64,000 bases of DNA, taken from NCBI GenBank assembly GCA_003151825.1, contig PLYO01000021.1, positions 1 to 64,000 on the forward strand, read 5' to 3'. Position 1 is the first letter of the stretch. Each line of letters begins with the position of its first letter. A program made the position numbers and the translations under genes. Under the pieces are notes generated by a model that saw only the letters and a program-made list of their open reading frames with translations, was not told the DNA's origin and searched no databases. Below, in pieces: positions 56,564 through 64,000 of this stretch. Origin of the DNA: Ignavibacteriota bacterium. GTDB taxonomy: Bacteria; Bacteroidota; Ignavibacteria; Palsa-1295.

Positions 56564-57319
56564 TTACGTTGCTGCCTCCACGATCGCAATAAACGCGCTG
56601 GCATCGAGCGATGCGCCGCCGATGAGTCCGCCATCGATGTCCGGCTCGGCAAGCAGCGCGCGGGCATTATCCGGCTTCACGCTGCCGCCGTAGAGAATTC
56701 GGATGTCACTTGCAATGCTGCCATACTTCTTTTGCAGATCTGCGCGAATAAATGCGTGTGCCGATTGCGCTTCATCCGGCGTTGCAGTCTTGCCAGTGCC
56801 GATGGCCCAGATCGGCTCATACGCAATAACCACTTTTGCGGCATCGTTTGCATTTATCGTAGCAAGACTTTCACTTATTTGCCGAAGTAAGACGGCTTCG
56901 GTTTCATTCCCAGTGCGTTCACTCTCGCTTTCGCCGATACAGATAATGGGAGTTAGTTTAGCATCCAGCGCGGAACGAAGTTTTTTGCTCACGAGATTAT
57001 CCGTCTCGCCAAAAATAGTTCTTCGTTCGCTATGGCCGAGAATAACGTAGGTGCAGCCAAGCTCTGCGAGCATTGCGGGAGCGATTTCTCCGGTAAACGC
57101 TCCTTTTTCTTCACAATAACAATTCTGCGCGCCGAGCTTTATGCTCGTTTCATCGAGCGCGTGTTTGGCGATAAGAAGCATCGTGAATGGGGGGCATACG
57201 GCGACCTCGATGTCATGGCATTTCGGAGTCCACTCGACGGAAAGCTGAAAAAGCAGCTTGCGCGTCTCTTTGAGCGTGCCGTTCATCTTCCAGTTCCCGA
57301 CGATAAGTTTGGGGCGCAT
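56564..57319 (-). CDS. tpiA: Triosephosphate isomerase
   Basis: This glycolytic enzyme interconverts DHAP and GAP. The 251-residue TIM barrel has the catalytic Lys11 in VGNWKMNG, His in VILGHSERR, Glu in AYEPIWAIGTG, and the phosphate loop YGGSVKPDN. The length is normal. Its ATG overlaps the stop of the MazF-like gene (TAATG), so it may be coupled to the toxin-antitoxin pair. Confidence 0.97.
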   Translation of the reverse strand: MRPKLIVGNWKMNGTLKETRKLLFQLSVEWTPKCHDIEVAVCPPFTMLLIAKHALDETSIKLGAQNCYCEEKGAFTGEIAPAMLAELGCTYVILGHSERRTIFGETDNLVSKKLRSALDAKLTPIICIGESESERTGNETEAVLLRQISESLATINANDAAKVVIAYEPIWAIGTGKTATPDEAQSAHAFIRADLQKKYGSIASDIRILYGGSVKPDNARALLAEPDIDGGLIGGASLDASAFIAIVEAAT

Positions 57320-57654
57320 TAATGTGTAAGGTACACAGAAAGACGGTCTACGAGGCGATGTAATCGTTCATCCGATATTGCTCCGACAACACCTTTAAAC
57401 GTCGATCGTGATGCCGTCTCTAACCATCCAAGGCGGATGAGAGAGGGTACCTTTAATTTGCTTAGTTTGAAATCGGGATCGTTGGAAGAAATGATTTCAT
57501 CGAAACCCTCGGCCCGCTGAAGCAGGTTCGAACTCAGGCCACAAATCAGAAAATCCCCGAACGGGGGCATCACTTTTAAGATCAGAGCGGGTCGGCGCTT
57601 AAAGATCCCATCGCTCTGAGGCATGTTAGTGATGACGATCTGCCCAGGGGTCAC
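57319..57654 (-). CDS. MazF/PemK-family toxin
   Basis: The 111-residue protein has the PemK-like pattern (PGQIVITNMPQSDGIFKRRPALILKV, KLSKLKVPSLIRLGW, and GVVGAISDERLHRL). MazF toxins are endoribonucleases acting at short motifs. The start overlaps the antitoxin's 3' end by ~29 bases. The stop overlaps tpiA. Confidence 0.82.
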   Translation of the reverse strand: MTPGQIVITNMPQSDGIFKRRPALILKVMPPFGDFLICGLSSNLLQRAEGFDEIISSNDPDFKLSKLKVPSLIRLGWLETASRSTFKGVVGAISDERLHRLVDRLSVYLTH

Positions 57655-57880
57655 GGTACTCGGGATTTGGCTCGATAATCATATCGTCCGTATAAAGTTC
57701 TGGCTCATTGTCATACCGACGCCCAAGGTTTGTAAGCGCCATTCGCGCCCATTCGCGCCGTTCCTCTTCCACGGACTGCTCGTCATCCGGAATATCAACC
57801 AAGAGCTTCGTGTCCGGTTTAAGATTCACCGGCTCGTCGAGCAGAATTTGGTGGCCGTCAAAATGCGCATATACAAACAT
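57626..57880 (-). CDS. Antitoxin partner of the MazF/PemK toxin
   Basis: The 84-residue acidic protein starts FVYAHFDGHQILLDEPVNLKPDTKLLVDI, a SpoVT/AbrB- or DUF-type DNA-binding-like beta region. It ends in a charged tail (EPNPEYRDPWADRHH). It is upstream of and overlaps the toxin gene, the normal antitoxin-toxin order. Confidence 0.75.
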   Translation of the reverse strand: MFVYAHFDGHQILLDEPVNLKPDTKLLVDIPDDEQSVEEERREWARMALTNLGRRYDNEPELYTDDMIIEPNPEYRDPWADRHH

Positions 57881-57919
57881 ACCATTATTAACAACGCGCC
57901 GATGGGAAGGTTCATCGTC

Positions 57920-58882
57920 CTACAACGTCACTTTAAATCCGAAGACCAGCGATTGTTCGAGCGAACGCCGCAAGGAGACGTTTCGGTCATACGTCAGGTT
58001 GCCCGAATAGCTGATACCGATGAAATGATACACGAACCCAACCAACAGCAGCGAAGTGACGCGGGCGTTTTCGAAAAATGTTGAAGCGTGAGGTAAGGAA
58101 TCCCCCGTAATGCGGTTGATGGCGACGGTCTTCCAGTTCGAGGTGAATTGCAAATCCTGGCCGATGTTATCCCGCAGGTTGAAATCCACGATCGCGCTAT
58201 AGCCCGATTCGAGCGTGATCTCGTTTTGCACACTCGAGAGCGGGTTTTGCGCAGTTATTTGGATATTCCGATTCTGCGCCAAAATGAAGTTCTGCGCGAC
58301 GGTCTGCTGAAGAGCGTATCCGACTCCGGTCGTTAAATCATACTGCCACGAGCCATCGTCCGCCGCGTCCTCAAACCGCCGGCCAAGAAAGAGGGATTGA
58401 TATACGAAGACCGGATCGAGGAACTTAGTCGGCGAGCTGTCGCCCGCCACGCCTTTTGCCATTTGCGTCTCGCCGGCCATCTCGAGGAAGAGCCGGATAT
58501 GCAGCGCCGGCAAGACCGTCCGCGAGGGGGTAACGCTGGCGATTAAATCGTCTTGTATGGTGCGCGGAATCCCTGTCTCGGAGCTTTGCTGTCCGTAGAT
58601 GGCGTGCAGCTTCGCTCCGAATTGCCACGGTTCGCCGTCACAAAAGAAATTGGCGTCGAGGCCCACGACCCACACGGCGCTCAAGGCGTCGCTGTCCGCC
58701 GAGCTATTGCTCTGGATCGTGACTCCGATGGATGGTTCAATCGTGTGCTGAAAAGGCGAAGGTTTCGGCGCAATGGAAGTCGTATCCGCAGTGCTGGAGG
58801 TGGTGTCCTGCTGAGCGAGGATAGGGCTGGATGACCACCCTAAAATCAGTGGAATCAGCGCGAGGAAATAATTTCGGAACAT
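57920..58882 (-). CDS. Outer-membrane DUF3078-like protein
   Basis: A signal peptide (FLALIPLILGWSSSPILA) precedes ~300 residues of barrel strands. These include SAVWVVGLDANFFCDGEPWQFGAKLHAIYGQQ, FVYQSLFLGRRF, and a C-terminal LVFGFKVTL ending in a hydrophobic/aromatic strand. The pattern resembles the DUF3078 and related barrels of Bacteroidota. The function is unknown. Confidence 0.65.
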   Translation of the reverse strand: MFRNYFLALIPLILGWSSSPILAQQDTTSSTADTTSIAPKPSPFQHTIEPSIGVTIQSNSSADSDALSAVWVVGLDANFFCDGEPWQFGAKLHAIYGQQSSETGIPRTIQDDLIASVTPSRTVLPALHIRLFLEMAGETQMAKGVAGDSSPTKFLDPVFVYQSLFLGRRFEDAADDGSWQYDLTTGVGYALQQTVAQNFILAQNRNIQITAQNPLSSVQNEITLESGYSAIVDFNLRDNIGQDLQFTSNWKTVAINRITGDSLPHASTFFENARVTSLLLVGFVYHFIGISYSGNLTYDRNVSLRRSLEQSLVFGFKVTL

Positions 58883-58952
58883 GCAACTTCTTATGGTTCT
58901 CAGTGTTTCCTAATTGTCATTTTCAACTTTTTTCAAAGAAAGGAATTCTTTT

Positions 58953-59459
58953 ATGCAACATAATCGTAATATTCGAAGAATGATTTCTGCCGCTATCCTG
59001 ATGTCGGTTGTGCTCTTGGGGGCGACACAATCTCCCCATGCGTATGACGCCTATCTCAAGATCGACGGCATAAAAGGCGAGAGCACGGCCTTTCATAAAG
59101 TGGTTCGCTGCACCGGTGGAACCTGCCATATCGGACGAATGCCGGTGGGAGCCTACTATGTGACTATAGTATGGGTGGTGGATAGTACTAAGGGCCAGAC
59201 GGACGATTGGAACGCGCTCGTAAAAACATCGTCATCGACTAAGGGCGCCCCGGCGTCATCCTCGATTACGATAACATCCAATCCGCAAAATGCCGGATCC
59301 ACTGTGGGGAAGCGCATGCATAAACCGCTGAACATCATGAAGACGACCGACAAGTCGTCACCGATGACGTTCTCCATCGCCGCCGGCGATGTCGATGGCG
59401 ATGGCATGGTCGATGTGACGATGGCCGTCAAAGGGCAGGGAGCTTCTTTGACAAAGTAG
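58953..59459 (+). CDS. Exported protein with Hcp-like N-terminus and EF-hand-like Asp motif
   Basis: The ~168-residue protein has a signal peptide (ISAAILMSVVLLGATQSPHA). It continues YDAYLKIDGIKGEST, the opening strand of Hcp tube proteins of type VI secretion. The rest departs from Hcp, with a CTGGTC pair and, near the end, AAGDVDGDGMVDV, a calcium-loop pattern. AAAGAAAGGAATTC upstream holds the Shine-Dalgarno. Hcp proteins usually lack signal peptides, so the role here is unclear. Confidence 0.55.
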   Translation: MQHNRNIRRMISAAILMSVVLLGATQSPHAYDAYLKIDGIKGESTAFHKVVRCTGGTCHIGRMPVGAYYVTIVWVVDSTKGQTDDWNALVKTSSSTKGAPASSSITITSNPQNAGSTVGKRMHKPLNIMKTTDKSSPMTFSIAAGDVDGDGMVDVTMAVKGQGASLTK

Positions 59460-59496
59460 GTTGGAAACTGGCGTTGGGTTTCGGAATCTATGAGGC

Positions 59497-59527
59497 GCAG
59501 AACGCGCGCGTTATGCGCGCATTCTGC
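59497..59527. terminator. Strong hairpin between convergent genes
   Basis: GCAGAACGCGCGC and GCGCGCATTCTGC pair around a 5-base loop (13 pairs, one mismatch). It lies between the end of the Hcp-like gene and the end of rpsG. A bidirectional transcription-stop role fits the position, although the U-tract is poor. Confidence 0.6.
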
Positions 59528-59549
59528 TTGTGCATCGAAAACGCGGAGC

Positions 59550-60017
59550 TTAAAACCTAAAGTGCGCGAAGGCCTTGTTGGCTTCGGCCATGCGGTGTAC
59601 GTCGTCACGCTTTTTGACGGTGGTGCCTTCGCCATTGCTGGCAGCGATGAGTTCTCCGGCAAGGCGCGCAGCCATGGATTTTTCTCCACGCGCTCTGCTA
59701 TACTGAATGAGCCAGCGGATGGCAAGGGCCGTGCGGCGTTCGGTGCGGACTTCCGTCGGCACCTGATAGGTCGCTCCGCCAACGCGGCGGGAACGAACTT
59801 CGATTGCCGGCGAAGCATTGTTCATCGCCTTTTTGAAAACTTCGAGGCTCGGTTGCCCGGTCTTTTCCTGAACGGAATCGAGCGCATCGTACATGATGCG
59901 CTGCGCGGTCGATTTTTTGCCGCCCATCATCAGCGAGTTGATGAACTGCGATACTAACGTATCGTTGAACTTCGGATCGGGGATCCGCGGGCGAAGTTCC
60001 GATTTGTGTTTTCTCAT
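59550..60017 (-). CDS. rpsG: 30S ribosomal protein S7
   Basis: S7 nucleates assembly of the 30S head. The 155-residue protein has [46 protein letters not shown] and [14 protein letters not shown]. It follows rpsL, but fusA and tuf, the usual next genes, are absent here. Confidence 0.97.
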   Translation of the reverse strand: MRKHKSELRPRIPDPKFNDTLVSQFINSLMMGGKKSTAQRIMYDALDSVQEKTGQPSLEVFKKAMNNASPAIEVRSRRVGGATYQVPTEVRTERRTALAIRWLIQYSRARGEKSMAARLAGELIAASNGEGTTVKKRDDVHRMAEANKAFAHFRF

Positions 60018-60072
60018 GTAAGGTTAAAAAATATAAATCTCATAGGACCCATCGGTCACATATAAATCGATG

Positions 60073-60444
60073 TTACTTAGGTTTTTTCGTGCCGTAGCGC
60101 GAGCGTCCCTGCTTGCGGTTTTGGACGCCCTGCGTGTCGAGCGTGCCACGGATGATATGATAGCGCACGCCGGGCAGATCCTTCACGCGGCCGCCGCGAA
60201 TCATGACAATCGAGTGCTCCTGCAAATTATGACCTTCGCCCGGAATGTAGGCGGACACTTCCATGCCGCTTGTCAGCTTGACGCGCGCTACTTTTCGGAG
60301 CGCGGAATTCGGCTTTTTCGGAGTGGTGGTATAGACGCGTGTGCAGACGCCGCGTCGCTGAGGGCTGTTTTTGAGCGCCGGGGATTTCGACTTGTACGTC
60401 AGTTCTTCCCGGCCCAGACGCACTAATTGGTTGATCGTTGGCAT
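60073..60444 (-). CDS. rpsL: 30S ribosomal protein S12
   Basis: S12 sits at the decoding centre. The 123-residue protein has MPTINQLVR, the streptomycin loop [12 protein letters not shown] with wild-type Lys, and [13 protein letters not shown] with the Asp that is methylthiolated in many bacteria. It precedes rpsG with a 55-base gap. Confidence 0.97.
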   Translation of the reverse strand: MPTINQLVRLGREELTYKSKSPALKNSPQRRGVCTRVYTTTPKKPNSALRKVARVKLTSGMEVSAYIPGEGHNLQEHSIVMIRGGRVKDLPGVRYHIIRGTLDTQGVQNRKQGRSRYGTKKPK

Positions 60445-60770
60445 GAATGCTTGTTTTGTGGCTAAAATGTATCATTACCTCGCTCGGCCCGAGCATACGC
60501 TTCAGCATAGATGCTTTCGCGTGAGGCGGGCTGTTAACCGGACAAGGGGCAATTCGGTTCAATTCATTTCTCGATTTCATCCTTCAACCCTCAACCTTCA
60601 TCCTTTTCCCCCAGAAATAGGTGCCTTTTGTGTGTGCTCGGTTAATACTCATCGAAGTTTTCATGAACTTATGCAATAATGATTCTCCTTGAAAATGGTG
60701 CCCATAAGTTCACTGACTAATATAATACATTCAAAACCAAAAAGCAAGGAAATCCGAAATTATTTTGGAT
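60445..60770. other. Leader/intergenic region upstream of rpsL
   Basis: No gene is supported. On the minus strand it would carry the rpsL promoter and leader. An inverted pair TGAACTTATG (60663-60672) and CATAAGTTCA (60703-60712) could form a stem around a 30-base loop that contains AAGGAG in the rpsL direction. A simple-sequence run (CAACCCTCAACCTTCATCC) lies nearer the gene. Autoregulation is possible but unproven. Confidence 0.4.
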
Positions 60771-61016
60771 TCAATCCAATCCTTTCACAAGTGCGCTGAA
60801 CGGGACGCGAAGGGCCTTCGAAATAGTCATTAGTTTATCGACACTTACATTGACGAGTCCTCGTTCAAGAGTGCTAAGATAATCGGAGTTCATTTTTGCT
60901 CGAACGGCAAGCATCTCCTGGGTCCATCCTTTGCCTACCCTTGCCGCCCTGATGTTTTCGCCGATGCTCTTTCGATGCTGCACCGGGCAAAATTGCGTAT
61001 TTTTGTATCCATACAC
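60771..61016 (-). CDS. XRE-family helix-turn-helix regulator
   Basis: The 81-residue protein is essentially one HTH_3 domain: IGENIRAARVGKGWTQEMLAVRAKMNSDYLSTLERGLVNVSVDKLMTISKAL. It is divergent from the LuxR-type gene, with palindromes in the 40-bp gap. Such small regulators often control their own divergent promoter. Confidence 0.85.
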   Translation of the reverse strand: MYGYKNTQFCPVQHRKSIGENIRAARVGKGWTQEMLAVRAKMNSDYLSTLERGLVNVSVDKLMTISKALRVPFSALVKGLD

Positions 61017-61020
61017 TTAG

Positions 61021-61048
61021 GGATATATCCCGGTTTATGGATATATCA
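61021..61048. promoter_or_regulatory. Twin GGATATATC operator-like palindromes
   Basis: GGATATATCC (61021-61030) is a perfect palindrome and TGGATATATCA (61038-61048) repeats its core 17 bases on. They lie between two divergent regulator genes, right at the LuxR-type gene's start region. Binding by the XRE protein is an inference. Confidence 0.55.
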
Positions 61049-61056
61049 CGAAAAAG

Positions 61057-61383
61057 ATGCCAAAAAACAGTTTGCACACCGATCCGATTTGGGAGAAGCA
61101 AATCGTCGCATTCGGACCCGAGCTCGAAGAGCGGGCACGACTCCTGCGCGAGCTATGCCCGGATGTTACCATGCGCGAATCGCAGGTTGCTGCACTTTCG
61201 GCAAAGGGCCTCGATAATGGGCACATCGCCGAACGGCTCGCTATTTCCGTCTTCACCGTTGAAAATCACACCAGCCACGTTAGACACAAAGCGAATGTGC
61301 CACGAAGGCTTAAATTCAGAATGCTCATAAAATTTGTAGAAGAACGGCACAATAAAGAAAAAAATAGAGCGGAGCTTTCTTAA
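61057..61383 (+). CDS. LuxR/GerE-type helix-turn-helix protein
   Basis: The 108-residue protein has a short N-terminus and a GerE domain: MRESQVAALSAKGLDNGHIAERLAISVFTVENHTSHVRHKANV. It lacks any receiver or ligand domain, so it may act alone or be driven by expression level. It is divergent from the XRE gene. Confidence 0.8.
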   Translation: MPKNSLHTDPIWEKQIVAFGPELEERARLLRELCPDVTMRESQVAALSAKGLDNGHIAERLAISVFTVENHTSHVRHKANVPRRLKFRMLIKFVEERHNKEKNRAELS

Positions 61384-61558
61384 AGACACATAGTAGTAAA
61401 AATGACGATTTTTCTGTGAGTTACATTATCCGATTACTTCGTAAGTTTGCGGCTCAAATAATGCCGCCGGCCGGGAAGCGGGTTGCCAAACTCCTACTGA
61501 AATCGTTCGGTTACCATCCCCGGCAGCGGACCTACTCACGAATCAACTACTTACGACG

Positions 61559-62482
61559 ATGAAAAATTCATTCGTAAAACTAAAACTCACCGCACTCGCC
61601 GCAGCGGTGCTCCTAAGTTGCAGCGCATTATTTATTCATTCTAACGCACGGGCACAATGCCCGGATTCTACGGGGCCTGCGCCGAGTCCAGACAGCATCG
61701 CATGGAATCAGGATTCATCTTATGTAATGATTCCCGGCACCAGTTGCTGGATATGGGAGTATTATTGCTGGCGTGTGATACCAGGAACGCCAAACACCGT
61801 TCAGGGATGGCTCGATGGAGTTCTGGTCGATTCAAGCTCCGATTGTGATTCGCTTGCGGACTCCACACTTGTCTTCGATGCTCAACTTATGTTGGACTCC
61901 GTAGTGGCCAATAAGAATCCGGAGTTTGTCACGCCATGTATCAAGGGTCAATACACCATCTTGCAGGTCTATTCGCCGCAATGCTGGGCGCCTTATGGGG
62001 GAGGGCCCGCTTCACACCAAATACGGATTCAAGCCTGCTCCGCGTATGGTTACTATTGCGAAAAGCAATGCCAAGCCTGCTTCGAGTATGGCGTGGGGAT
62101 AGTGATTTCAGACTGCGTCGTAATCACTTCGATCGTGGACATCGAGTGTTCAAGTGGGCCCTGGAACACGGGCGGCGGATGCTACTCGGCCAGTTGCAGT
62201 GGCTGGTATTATGGCTACGGCATAGAGCACAGCGCAAATGTCAAGGCTTCACCCTCCATCGACACAAGCATACGGGCATACCCGAATCCCACGTCTGGAA
62301 GCTTGATCATCACATCAGCTGTAGCCGGAGAGCAGGTTCAACTCCTCGATGTTCTGGGCCGAGAAGTGATGAAAGGCATGATTCCGGCGAACGGCCCGCT
62401 TGTTTTGGACGTTTCCTCTCTATCTGCTGGCACTTATTATGTAAGTGGTGGCCGGTCGGAAGTGAAATTCGTCAAGAAGTAG
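61559..62482 (+). CDS. Cys-rich secreted protein with type IX sorting tail
   Basis: The 307-residue protein has a signal peptide (LTALAAAVLLSCSALFIHSNARA). Its body is rich in cysteine (CWIWEYYCW, CSAYGYYCEKQCQACF, CYSASCSGWYYGYG). The canonical sorting tail has AYPNPTSGSLIITS, VQLLDVLGREV, and a final VKFVKK. It is probably surface-attached. The high Cys content suggests a disulfide-stabilised extracellular fold. Confidence 0.72.
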   Translation: MKNSFVKLKLTALAAAVLLSCSALFIHSNARAQCPDSTGPAPSPDSIAWNQDSSYVMIPGTSCWIWEYYCWRVIPGTPNTVQGWLDGVLVDSSSDCDSLADSTLVFDAQLMLDSVVANKNPEFVTPCIKGQYTILQVYSPQCWAPYGGGPASHQIRIQACSAYGYYCEKQCQACFEYGVGIVISDCVVITSIVDIECSSGPWNTGGGCYSASCSGWYYGYGIEHSANVKASPSIDTSIRAYPNPTSGSLIITSAVAGEQVQLLDVLGREVMKGMIPANGPLVLDVSSLSAGTYYVSGGRSEVKFVKK

Positions 62483-62486
62483 AAAC

Positions 62487-63857
62487 ATGCGAATGAGAAT
62501 GCTGAAAACATTTCTCCTTACTGTGCTTACGTGCCTGACGATTGCGTCAGGCACGCGGGCGCAGGAATATGAATGGAGTATTACATATCCACCAGCAGAT
62601 AGCGGGAAATACGCATATTTTTTCAACGCTGTTGATTGCTATGGCGAAGTCTGTACCGCCGTGGGGGATAAGAGAAATCCCGCTATTACGACTAATGACA
62701 GGAATGTTCTTATGTGTTTTCGCAGTACCGATGGTGGTGAGACTTGGAAGGAACAAGACCCCGGCTTGCCTCATGAGAGAAGTGACCTATTCGGCTCTCC
62801 ACAGAGCACGCCGCAATTAAATTTTGTCCAGCAAATCGATTCTCTGAATGCAGTCGCCGTCGGCGATTCGGGTATCGTCATCAAAACCACGGACGGTGGC
62901 AATACCTGGCAGCGGCAAAACTTGAACTCGATTGGACAGGTCTTTAGCGTCAACTTTTCCGATCCAATGACGGGTGTTATCGTGAAATATTGGGGCACTC
63001 CCTCCGACAGCACCAATATTATGATTACCCATGATGGCGGCGCAACATGGGTTCGTTCGCCGTTTTGCCCCTGGTATCCCGCAGGAATGTGCCACGCAGA
63101 CGGCGGGGAATCGTTCCGGGCCATTACATACGGAGGAGAATCGGTCTATACCACGCATGACGATTGGCAGACCTTCGACTCCACAGCATGGATTATCCCT
63201 CTGGCCGATACGAACCATATTGTTAGTTGGTGCAACTTCCGGGGAACCGATACGCTGATAGGATATGGCTCCGATCACTATGAAGGTAATCCGGACATGT
63301 TTATTATTCAAAGCACGAATGCTGGGTCATCCTGGAGTTCACCCCAAGTGCCTGACACTCTAATTCAATATGCGGGGAGTATGTCCTCGCTGGATCGTGA
63401 TATCGTGTTTTACGGGGGATGGGGTTTGTATAAGAATAAAATTGCCGTCAGCCGCGACCACGGTATGACATGGGATATTGAAAGCTATATGTTTAATAAA
63501 CCCGACACGATTCCTTCATGGATTATGTCTCTTGCCGTTACTCAAAACAACGAAGGGGTTGGGATATTTTCTTACGATGGCTTCTCAATTGATCCCTCTG
63601 TACTTGCGCGCGGAGTTCCAGCGTCTTCGGTCGTTGCATCATCATTACCTGCCGAGCAGGCGATGGAGATTTTCCCGAATCCAGCAACCATGATTCTAAA
63701 TGCTAAATCGTCTTCCGGAACTTTTACAATTTCAGATCCTTTAGGCCGCAGTTACGATATTTCCCACACCGGCAGCAAACTCGATGTCTCCTCGCTTCCA
63801 TCCGGCGTGTATTTTGTAAGCGATGGCGTGAGCCGGGCGAAGTTTGTGAAGGAATAG
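62487..63857 (+). CDS. Secreted BNR/Ycf48-like repeat protein with type IX sorting tail
   Basis: The 456-residue protein has a signal peptide (FLLTVLTCLTIASGTRA). Beta-propeller-type repeats have Asp-box-like motifs (STDGGETWKEQD, TTDGGNTWQRQN, THDGGATWVRS, SRDHGMTWDIE). The C-terminal tail has EIFPNPATMILNAKSS, ends KFVKE and is of the same type as its neighbour's. It starts four bases after that gene, so the two form an operon. Confidence 0.75.
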   Translation: MRMRMLKTFLLTVLTCLTIASGTRAQEYEWSITYPPADSGKYAYFFNAVDCYGEVCTAVGDKRNPAITTNDRNVLMCFRSTDGGETWKEQDPGLPHERSDLFGSPQSTPQLNFVQQIDSLNAVAVGDSGIVIKTTDGGNTWQRQNLNSIGQVFSVNFSDPMTGVIVKYWGTPSDSTNIMITHDGGATWVRSPFCPWYPAGMCHADGGESFRAITYGGESVYTTHDDWQTFDSTAWIIPLADTNHIVSWCNFRGTDTLIGYGSDHYEGNPDMFIIQSTNAGSSWSSPQVPDTLIQYAGSMSSLDRDIVFYGGWGLYKNKIAVSRDHGMTWDIESYMFNKPDTIPSWIMSLAVTQNNEGVGIFSYDGFSIDPSVLARGVPASSVVASSLPAEQAMEIFPNPATMILNAKSSSGTFTISDPLGRSYDISHTGSKLDVSSLPSGVYFVSDGVSRAKFVKE

Positions 63858-63868
63858 CAGTTTCGCTC

Positions 63869-64000
63869 GGTGGCCCAGACCCGAAACTGGGTGCCGCGAT
63901 ACGAGTTCACCCGGTAGCCAACGGAGATGATCGCGTCCAGATTGAAGAACTCGACCTGATAGGTTTTGCCGTCGGAGGCAGTTGTTGCAAATTTTGCAAC
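63869..64000 (-). pseudogene. RhuM-family protein fragment, continues beyond window
   Basis: In one minus-strand frame, 44 codons read KFATTASDGKTYQVEFFNL, then DAIISVGYRVNSYRGTQFRVWAT. This is the most conserved block of RhuM proteins. After RVWAT the match ends abruptly at the secreted-protein gene's 3' end, so the C-terminal half is missing. The N-terminal part would lie to the right of the window. Confidence 0.75.

Overview
The window looks like one contig from a Gram-negative bacterium of the Bacteroidota/Chlorobi/Ignavibacteria/Kapabacteria neighbourhood. The evidence is several large secreted proteins with type IX-like C-terminal sorting tails, choice-of-anchor-D and IgGFc-binding modules, lipoprotein signals and outer-membrane barrels. 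The lineage is an inference from gene content. No rRNA, tRNA or CRISPR array was seen.

Layout. 1-0.5 kb: 3' end of purT. 1.3-8.8 kb: an arginine operon argC-argJ-argB/F fusion-argR-argG-argH behind two tandem ARG-box-like palindromes. 8.8-9.6 kb: a lipoprotein and an unknown gene on the minus strand. 9.6-17.0 kb: a TPP riboswitch and the thiamine operon thiD-thiC-thiO-thiS-thiG-tenI/thiE-thiE-thiF. 17-23.2 kb: SDR, aldo/keto reductase, flippase, desaturase and a Tat-exported class V aminotransferase. 23.2-27.2 kb: an accessory patch with tandem RelE/ParE-type toxin-antitoxin genes, three copies of the 3' end of a secreted-protein gene, and an AT-rich TPR lipoprotein plus HEPN-like gene. 27.4-27.8 and 47.0-47.3 kb: inverted copies of an unclassified ~300-bp repeat bracketing 19 kb that holds lpdA, kbl, a Cys-motif protein/barrel pair, comEC, four giant secreted proteins and dtd. 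47.6-52.6 kb: a compact variant of the Dnd (DNA phosphorothioation) system, with DndC, a 63-aa protein, DndD and a DndE-like domain fused to a HerA/FtsK-type ATPase. A divergent C39-like cysteine peptidase lies beside it. 53.7-57.9 kb: hslVU, tpiA and a MazEF-like pair. 58-64 kb: a barrel protein, an Hcp-like secreted protein, rpsL-rpsG, an XRE/LuxR-type regulator pair, two type IX-tailed proteins and a RhuM fragment.

The strongest theme is that short palindromic repeats of many families have invaded coding sequence. G/C-rich palindromes are inserted in frame in ArgJ, ThiF and Kbl. A GTGGATGA..TCATCCAC hairpin is inserted in frame in Dtd and sits in a signal peptide. AAGTAAG/CTTACTT inverted repeats supply the start region and signal-peptide hydrophobic core of two secreted proteins. 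One repeat pair in the window gives a filled-site/empty-site comparison that supports mobility.
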